Shown: positions 59,491-64,000 of the stretch, in pieces
Numbering within the stretch: the stretch's first letter is position 1
How the letters are laid out: every line of letters begins with the position of its first letter
Assembly: GCF_000759835.1 (NCBI RefSeq)
Contig: NZ_BBNB01000016.1
Coordinates: 62,001-126,000, forward strand
Source of the DNA: Citrobacter sedlakii NBRC 105722
GTDB taxonomy: Bacteria > Pseudomonadota > Gammaproteobacteria > Enterobacterales > Enterobacteriaceae
Direction: 5' to 3'
Length of the DNA stretch: 64,000 nucleotides
Notes under the pieces: generated by a model
The model's database searches: none
What the model was told of the DNA's origin: nothing
What the model saw: only the letters and a program-made list of their open reading frames with translations
Translations under genes and position numbers: made by a program

Positions 59491-60153
59491 ATGGAACGCT
59501 TCTCTGTTCTCTTTCCGTCTGCATTCCCCGCGCTGGCGTTGGCACATTTTGTGGCGCTGCTGAGTCCGGGACCCGACTTCTTTTTACTGGTCGGCTATGC
59601 GGTCCGCTACCCATTGCGGGGTAGCGCCGGGCTGTGTGTCGGGATTGCCGCAGGCAATGGCCTGTACATCCTGCTGGCGATTGTCGGCTGGGGGATCCTG
59701 CGCCAGCTGCCGCTCCTGTTTACCGTCATTGAGCTGCTCGGCGTAGTGTATCTTCTGTGGATTGGCACCCTGCTGCTGCGAAGCCGTCCGCAGGCGTTGT
59801 CCGGTTCCGGCGCTGAAAACGCTTGCCCGGGTTTTCACCAACAGTTGCTGCTGGGGCTGGGCTCCTCTTTGCTCAACCCAAAGAACGCGCTGTTTTACCT
59901 GGCGCTAATGACAGCGTTGCTTGGCCCCGGGGTGACGCTGGTGCAGCAAACGGTAAGCGGCATCTGGATGACCAGCGTGGTGCTGGCATGGGATATACTG
60001 ATCGTCACGGTTATCGCTCTGCCAGCCGTCCAGCAGCGCTTCACCCACGGGTTACTGTGGATTGAGCGGGCCGCTGGCGCCATTTTGTGCGTTTTTGGCG
60101 TGGGGATTGTCGGACGGTTTATCTGGCCGCTGATTGTCGCTACGCCGAATTAA
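59491..60153 (+). CDS. LysE/RhtB-family amino-acid exporter
   Basis: 220 residues from the ATG at 59491 behind GAGGTC, six helices. Family motif SPGPDFFLLVGYAVRYPLRG at 26-45 and LNPKNALFYLA near 140. Exports an amino acid or derivative. AraC/LysE pairs are common accessory detox units. The substrate cannot be read from the sequence. Confidence 0.83.
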   Translation: MERFSVLFPSAFPALALAHFVALLSPGPDFFLLVGYAVRYPLRGSAGLCVGIAAGNGLYILLAIVGWGILRQLPLLFTVIELLGVVYLLWIGTLLLRSRPQALSGSGAENACPGFHQQLLLGLGSSLLNPKNALFYLALMTALLGPGVTLVQQTVSGIWMTSVVLAWDILIVTVIALPAVQQRFTHGLLWIERAAGAILCVFGVGIVGRFIWPLIVATPN

Positions 60154-60448
60154 CCCGCAAAACTCTTTTGATTACCGTCAAATTTTAATTACACTTAATG
60201 TGTATATTTTCCACTCAACTTACTTTTCCCGAGGTGTGATGTGCTGAATGTCATCTGTAATCGACACACTTTCTGACGTGAGTCAGTGGTGTTTTCCTGT
60301 CTGTGTTTATGCGCGGACAGCGCTTTTGATTACATGAAATTCAGTCCATCCGCAGTCTGTTTGCGCCCGTTCTCTGCCTGACGTCCCTGTGACGGTATTG
60401 AATTTCGTTGTTCCCGCTATGGGTTGTTCCACATGGAGTGCGTTTACG

Positions 60449-61690
60449 ATGTCACGGATTTCTCACTTTTTCTCACGACACGCCACGTCGCTGTTTTTTC
60501 CGATGGCGCTGATCGTGTATGACTTTGCCGCTTATCTGTCGACGGATTTGATTCAGCCTGGCATCATCAACGTCGTGCGCGATTTTAACGCCGACGTCAG
60601 CCTTGCGCCCGCGGCGGTCAGCCTTTATCTGACCGGCGGTATGGTGTTGCAATGGTTGCTGGGGCCGCTTTCGGATCGCATTGGCCGCAGGCCGGTGCTG
60701 ATTACCGGCGCGCTGATCTTCGCCCTCGCCTGTACCGCCACGCTGTTCACCACCACCATGACGCAGTTTCTGATCGCGCGCGTGGTACAGGGCACCAGCA
60801 TTTGCTTTATCGCGACGGTCGGCTACGTCACGGTTCAGGAAGCCTTCGGCCAGACGAAAGGCATTAAATTGATGGCGATTATCACCTCTATCGTTCTTGT
60901 GGCGCCTATTATCGGCCCGCTTTCCGGCGCGGCGCTGATGCACTTTGTCCACTGGAAAGCGCTGTTTGGTATTATCGGCGTGATGGGCTTTCTTGCATTT
61001 ATTGGCCTGTTGCTGACCATGCCGGAAACGGTCAAGCGCGGCGCGGTGCCGTTCAGCGCGGTCAGCGTGCTGCGCGACTTCCGCGATGTGTTCCGCAATC
61101 GTGTGTTCCTCGCGGGCGCCGCGACGCTGTCGCTCAGCTATATCCCGATGATGAGCTGGGTCGCCGTTTCGCCGGTGATCCTGATCGACGCTGGCGGCAT
61201 GACCACCTCGCAGTTTGCCTGGGCGCAGGTGCCGGTGTTCGGCGCAGTGATCGTCGCCAACGCCATCGTCGCGCGCTTTGTTAACGATCCCACCGATCCC
61301 CGCTTTATCTGGCGCGCGGTGCCTATCCAGCTTAGCGGACTCGCGGTGTTGATTGCCGGAAACCTGCTCTGGCCGCACGTCTGGCTGTGGTCGGTGATGG
61401 GCACCAGCCTGTACGCGTTTGGTATAGGAATGATCTTCCCGACGCTGTTCCGCTTTACGTTGTTTACCAACAATCTGCCCAAGGGCACGGTCTCGGCGTC
61501 GCTGAATATGGTGATTCTGCTGGTGATGGCCGTCTCCGTCGAGGTTGGCCGCTGGTTGTGGTTTAACGGCGGGCGAATCCCTTTTCACCTGCTGGCGGTA
61601 GCGGCAGGCGTGGTGGTCGTGTTCACGCTACGAGGTTTGCTCCATCGCGTGCGCCAGCATGGCGAAACCGAGCTGGCGCTTGAGAAATAA
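60449..61690 (+). CDS. mdtM: Multidrug efflux MFS transporter MdtM
   Basis: 413 residues from the ATG at 60449 ([17 protein letters not shown]), with twelve helices and the DHA1 motif [14 protein letters not shown] between helices 2 and 3. Matches E. coli MdtM (410 aa). Confers resistance to chloramphenicol, quaternary cations and alkaline pH in E. coli. GGAG lies ten bases upstream; the ATG at 60389 is not supported. The 295-bp gap before it shows no gene. Confidence 0.93.
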   Translation: MSRISHFFSRHATSLFFPMALIVYDFAAYLSTDLIQPGIINVVRDFNADVSLAPAAVSLYLTGGMVLQWLLGPLSDRIGRRPVLITGALIFALACTATLFTTTMTQFLIARVVQGTSICFIATVGYVTVQEAFGQTKGIKLMAIITSIVLVAPIIGPLSGAALMHFVHWKALFGIIGVMGFLAFIGLLLTMPETVKRGAVPFSAVSVLRDFRDVFRNRVFLAGAATLSLSYIPMMSWVAVSPVILIDAGGMTTSQFAWAQVPVFGAVIVANAIVARFVNDPTDPRFIWRAVPIQLSGLAVLIAGNLLWPHVWLWSVMGTSLYAFGIGMIFPTLFRFTLFTNNLPKGTVSASLNMVILLVMAVSVEVGRWLWFNGGRIPFHLLAVAAGVVVVFTLRGLLHRVRQHGETELALEK

Positions 61691-61695
61691 AGCAA

Positions 61696-61768
61696 GCCGG
61701 ATGGCGGTGAAGGCCCCTTAACCAACCGACAGGGTTCGCAGGTGGGTTAAGCGTCAGCGCCATCCGGC
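61696..61768. terminator. REP-type inverted repeat between mdtM and the MetC-like gene
   Basis: GCCGGATGGCG and CGCCATCCGGC, perfect 11-bp arms 51 bp apart with further inner pairing (CCTTAACC / GGTTAAGC). It lies between convergent genes and can end transcription on both sides. Confidence 0.6.
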
Positions 61769-61780
61769 AAGGGAATCACT

Positions 61781-62971
61781 TTACGCGATGCGCGCAAATC
61801 CGGCGTCGAGATCGGCAATCAAATCGCCCACGTCTTCCAGCCCGATATGCACCCGCACCAGCGTTCCGCTGAAGTCCACGTCCCCTGCCAGACGGATGCT
61901 GTTTAGTTCCTCCGGCTGATTCGCCAGAATCAGCGATTCAAAGCCGCCCCAGGAGTAGGCCATATGGAACAGCGAAAAGTTATCAAGGAACGCGGCCAGT
62001 TGCGTGTCCGACAGGCGTTTTTTTAGCACAAAGGAGAACAGGCCGGAGCTGCCGCTAAAGTCACGCACAAAGTACTCGTGCCCCGGGCATTCCGCCAACG
62101 CCGGATGGTTCACGCGCGCCACTTCCGGTCGCGCCGACAGCCAGCGGGCAATCTCAATACTGCTCTCCTGATGCTGCTTCAGGCGGACCGACAGCGTACG
62201 CAGGCCGCGGCTGCCGTTATAAGCGGTATCTGCATCCAGCGTCTGCCCCATCAGATACGAATTCTCACGCAGGCGCTCCCAGCAGCGGGCGTTGGACACC
62301 GCCGTACCCAGCATACCGTCTGAATGACCGATGGTGTACTTGGTTCCTGCCTGAATCGAAATGTCCACACCATAGTCCAGCGCCTTAAACAACACGCCAG
62401 CCGCCCAGGTGTTGTCGATCATAATGACGATCTCCGGGTTCACCGCGCGGATCGCTTTTACCATCCCCGGAACATCCTGCACTTCCATGGTGATCGAACT
62501 GGGTGATTCAAGAAACACCACTTTGGTTTCCGGCCGGATCAGTTCGGCAATTCCCGCGCCGATCATAGGATCGTAATAGGTGGTTTCGACATTGAATTTA
62601 CTGAGGATCTTATTGCAGAAATCCTGGGTCGGCTCATACGCCGCGCCGGTCATCAACAGATGATCGCCCCCCTGTACAAAGGCGAGGATCGCATTGGTCA
62701 CCGCCGCCGCGCCGCACGGATAGAGCGCGCAGCCGACGCCGCCCTCCAGTTCGCTCATCGCCTTCTGAAAGGCGAAGTGAGTATACGTGCCGCGACGTCC
62801 GTAAAACAGCTCGCCGTTGGCGCGATTGGCAGTGGCGAATTTTTTGTCTTTGACGGTATCAAACACCAGAGAGGAGGCCCGCTGGATCACCGGGTTCACC
62901 GCTCCCTGGGTATAGCGCTTATCGCGTCCGGCGATGATTAACTGCGTTTCAAGCTTCATTGAATCTTTCAT
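61781..62971 (-). CDS. Cystathionine beta-lyase family PLP enzyme (MetC paralogue)
   Basis: 396 residues, similar over the full length to E. coli MetC but clearly a separate copy. The PLP lysine is in [12 protein letters not shown]; the cofactor contacts YGRRGT (about residue 57), and [23 protein letters not shown] are seen. Cleaves cystathionine or cystine to pyruvate, ammonia and a thiol. Start ATG behind AAGGAT. It follows the symporter gene by 28 bp, suggesting uptake and breakdown of a sulfur amino acid. Confidence 0.87.
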   Translation of the reverse strand: MKDSMKLETQLIIAGRDKRYTQGAVNPVIQRASSLVFDTVKDKKFATANRANGELFYGRRGTYTHFAFQKAMSELEGGVGCALYPCGAAAVTNAILAFVQGGDHLLMTGAAYEPTQDFCNKILSKFNVETTYYDPMIGAGIAELIRPETKVVFLESPSSITMEVQDVPGMVKAIRAVNPEIVIMIDNTWAAGVLFKALDYGVDISIQAGTKYTIGHSDGMLGTAVSNARCWERLRENSYLMGQTLDADTAYNGSRGLRTLSVRLKQHQESSIEIARWLSARPEVARVNHPALAECPGHEYFVRDFSGSSGLFSFVLKKRLSDTQLAAFLDNFSLFHMAYSWGGFESLILANQPEELNSIRLAGDVDFSGTLVRVHIGLEDVGDLIADLDAGFARIA

Positions 62972-62999
62972 ATTTTTTATCCTTCATCCGTACGCAAAC

Positions 63000-64000
63000 T
63001 TATACCGTCGCCGTGCCAGGGTTAATCCCGACACTGGCCTGTTTCTTTCCCGCGAAGCGCTCAACAATCTGCGTCGCGTTTAAATCGTGAATGACGTTAA
63101 TCAGCGTTGCCGGAGCATCGGTAATGGTACCAAGCACCACCAGCATCGGAATTGCCTCCATCGGCAGTCCCAGCGTGGTGACGATAAAGATCTCGCCGAG
63201 AAACGCCCCACCCGGCACGCCGCCAACGATAATCGCCGACAGCACGGCAATCAGCATGGTCAAAAAGAAGGTCTCGGTGGTAAATTCCATCCCCAGTACT
63301 GAATAGATAAAGACAATCTTCAGCGCCGCAATCATCGCCACGCCGCCCTTGTTCAGGTTGACCAACAGCGGCACGGAGACATCAACAATTTCCGGATTAA
63401 TGCCCATCGCCTTGCCCGCGCGCAGGGTCACCGGTAACGTGCCCAGCGAGGAACAGGTGCCCAGCGCGGTCACGGAAGGCTCAATGGCGTGGCGCCAGAA
63501 GGCTTTTACCGCCGGAACGCCCCCGCCGATGTACGAATAGAGTATTGAGCCAAAGACGTAATACACCAGGGTGGCGACCATAAACAGGCCAATTGCCCGG
63601 GCGAAGGTCAGCAGCAAGTCGGCGTCCTGGCTGGCCATCGTCGCCGCGAAGTAGCAGCCAAGCCCGACCGGCGCGACCTTCATAATGATCGACACGATCT
63701 TCATGATCACCGTGTTGGCGTCTTCCAGCAGCGACGCGATGCGCTTACCGGCCTGCTCCGACTGACCGATAGCGATCCCGGCAACGATCGCCATGACGAT
63801 CAACGCCAGAATATTCGACTTGGAAAACAGGCCGATAAAATCATTGGTGGTGATCATACTGACAAAATCCATCTTGCCGCTGCCCGCCTGCACGGACTGA
63901 GACAGATCGATAGTGACGCCCTGCGCCGGGTTGTACCACAGCGCCAGAGCGACGATCCCTGCCGCGGGTATAAACGCCATCGCAATAGAGACGATAAAAA
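63000..64000 (-). CDS. Dicarboxylate/amino acid:cation symporter (SDF family), 5' end outside window
   Basis: C-terminal ~333 residues of a sodium or proton symporter of the glutamate/dicarboxylate (DAACS) family. The frame is open to the window edge, so the ATG at 63980 is internal. Re-entrant loop signature appears as CSSLGTLPVT (instead of SSSxTLP), followed by VPLLVNLNKGG and the second hairpin GGVPGGAFLGE and GTITDAPATLINV. The change in the serine-rich motif suggests a substrate other than glutamate. Operon with the MetC-like lyase. Confidence 0.85.
   Translation of the reverse strand, partial: FIVSIAMAFIPAAGIVALALWYNPAQGVTIDLSQSVQAGSGKMDFVSMITTNDFIGLFSKSNILALIVMAIVAGIAIGQSEQAGKRIASLLEDANTVIMKIVSIIMKVAPVGLGCYFAATMASQDADLLLTFARAIGLFMVATLVYYVFGSILYSYIGGGVPAVKAFWRHAIEPSVTALGTCSSLGTLPVTLRAGKAMGINPEIVDVSVPLLVNLNKGGVAMIAALKIVFIYSVLGMEFTTETFFLTMLIAVLSAIIVGGVPGGAFLGEIFIVTTLGLPMEAIPMLVVLGTITDAPATLINVIHDLNATQIVERFAGKKQASVGINPGTATV

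Noticed and set aside
60473-61588. 371-codon minus-strand frame inside mdtM
   Set aside because: Antisense shadow with biased composition (arginine, histidine, aspartate) and no start signals.

Overview
The window is chromosomal DNA of an enteric gammaproteobacterium. Nearly every backbone protein reads as a close relative of an E. coli K-12 protein, and the gene order matches the lplA to mdtM segment near the end of the E. coli map. The accessory content (an iron-linked GGDEF/DUF1435 pair as in Salmonella, pobA, an archaic fimbrial cluster, REP-type repeats) points to Citrobacter or a close relative. The genus is inference; no species marker is visible.

Layout. 1-7.8 kb: end of lplA, then the deoCABD nucleoside operon on the minus strand, with yjjI-yjjW (a glycyl-radical enzyme and its activase) divergent from it. 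Three DeoR-type operators are visible, two of them inside yjjI. 7.9-16.1 kb: yjjV, yjjU, ytjA, osmY, prfC, yjjG, rimI, holD, rsmC and three tandem tRNA-Leu(CAG) genes. 16.1-20.7 kb: DUF1435 gene with a Fur box, a diguanylate cyclase, fhuF, a lone cellobiose-type PTS EIIC and a YbaK-like deacylase. 20.7-30.5 kb: bglJ-yjjQ, an inserted pobA with an AraC regulator, then yjjP-yjjB, dnaT-dnaC, yjjA and opgB. 30.7-37.6 kb: an accessory surface cluster with an EAL protein, a LuxR regulator, Csu-type (archaic) chaperone-usher fimbriae and a MarT/FidL-like pair. 37.7-48.5 kb: the L-galactonate genes lgoD, lgoR and lgoT, a GNAT protein, tsr, an imino-acid reductase, btsT, yjiX and yjiA.

48.6-52.9 kb is the most interesting part. 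It sits where E. coli K-12 carries its restriction cluster beside yjiA. It is bounded by two nearly identical 37-bp direct REP copies and holds a BrnT/BrnA toxin-antitoxin pair, an mrr-like restriction gene split by an amber codon, and an AT-rich three-gene module: a 56-residue signal-peptide protein, a half-length HsdS and a compact HsdM. The half-HsdS carries a run of nine G; losing or gaining one G leads to a stop within a few codons. The module therefore looks like a phase-variable, nuclease-free type I methyltransferase coupled to a small exported protein.

52.9-64 kb: a MarR-HlyD-DUF2955 efflux operon with a perfect palindromic operator, yjiS, yjiR, an Rpn-family nuclease, an AraC/LysE exporter pair, mdtM, and a MetC-like lyase downstream of a dicarboxylate/amino-acid symporter that runs off the window end.

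All identifications rest on reading the sequence and on remembered family sequences; no database search was run.
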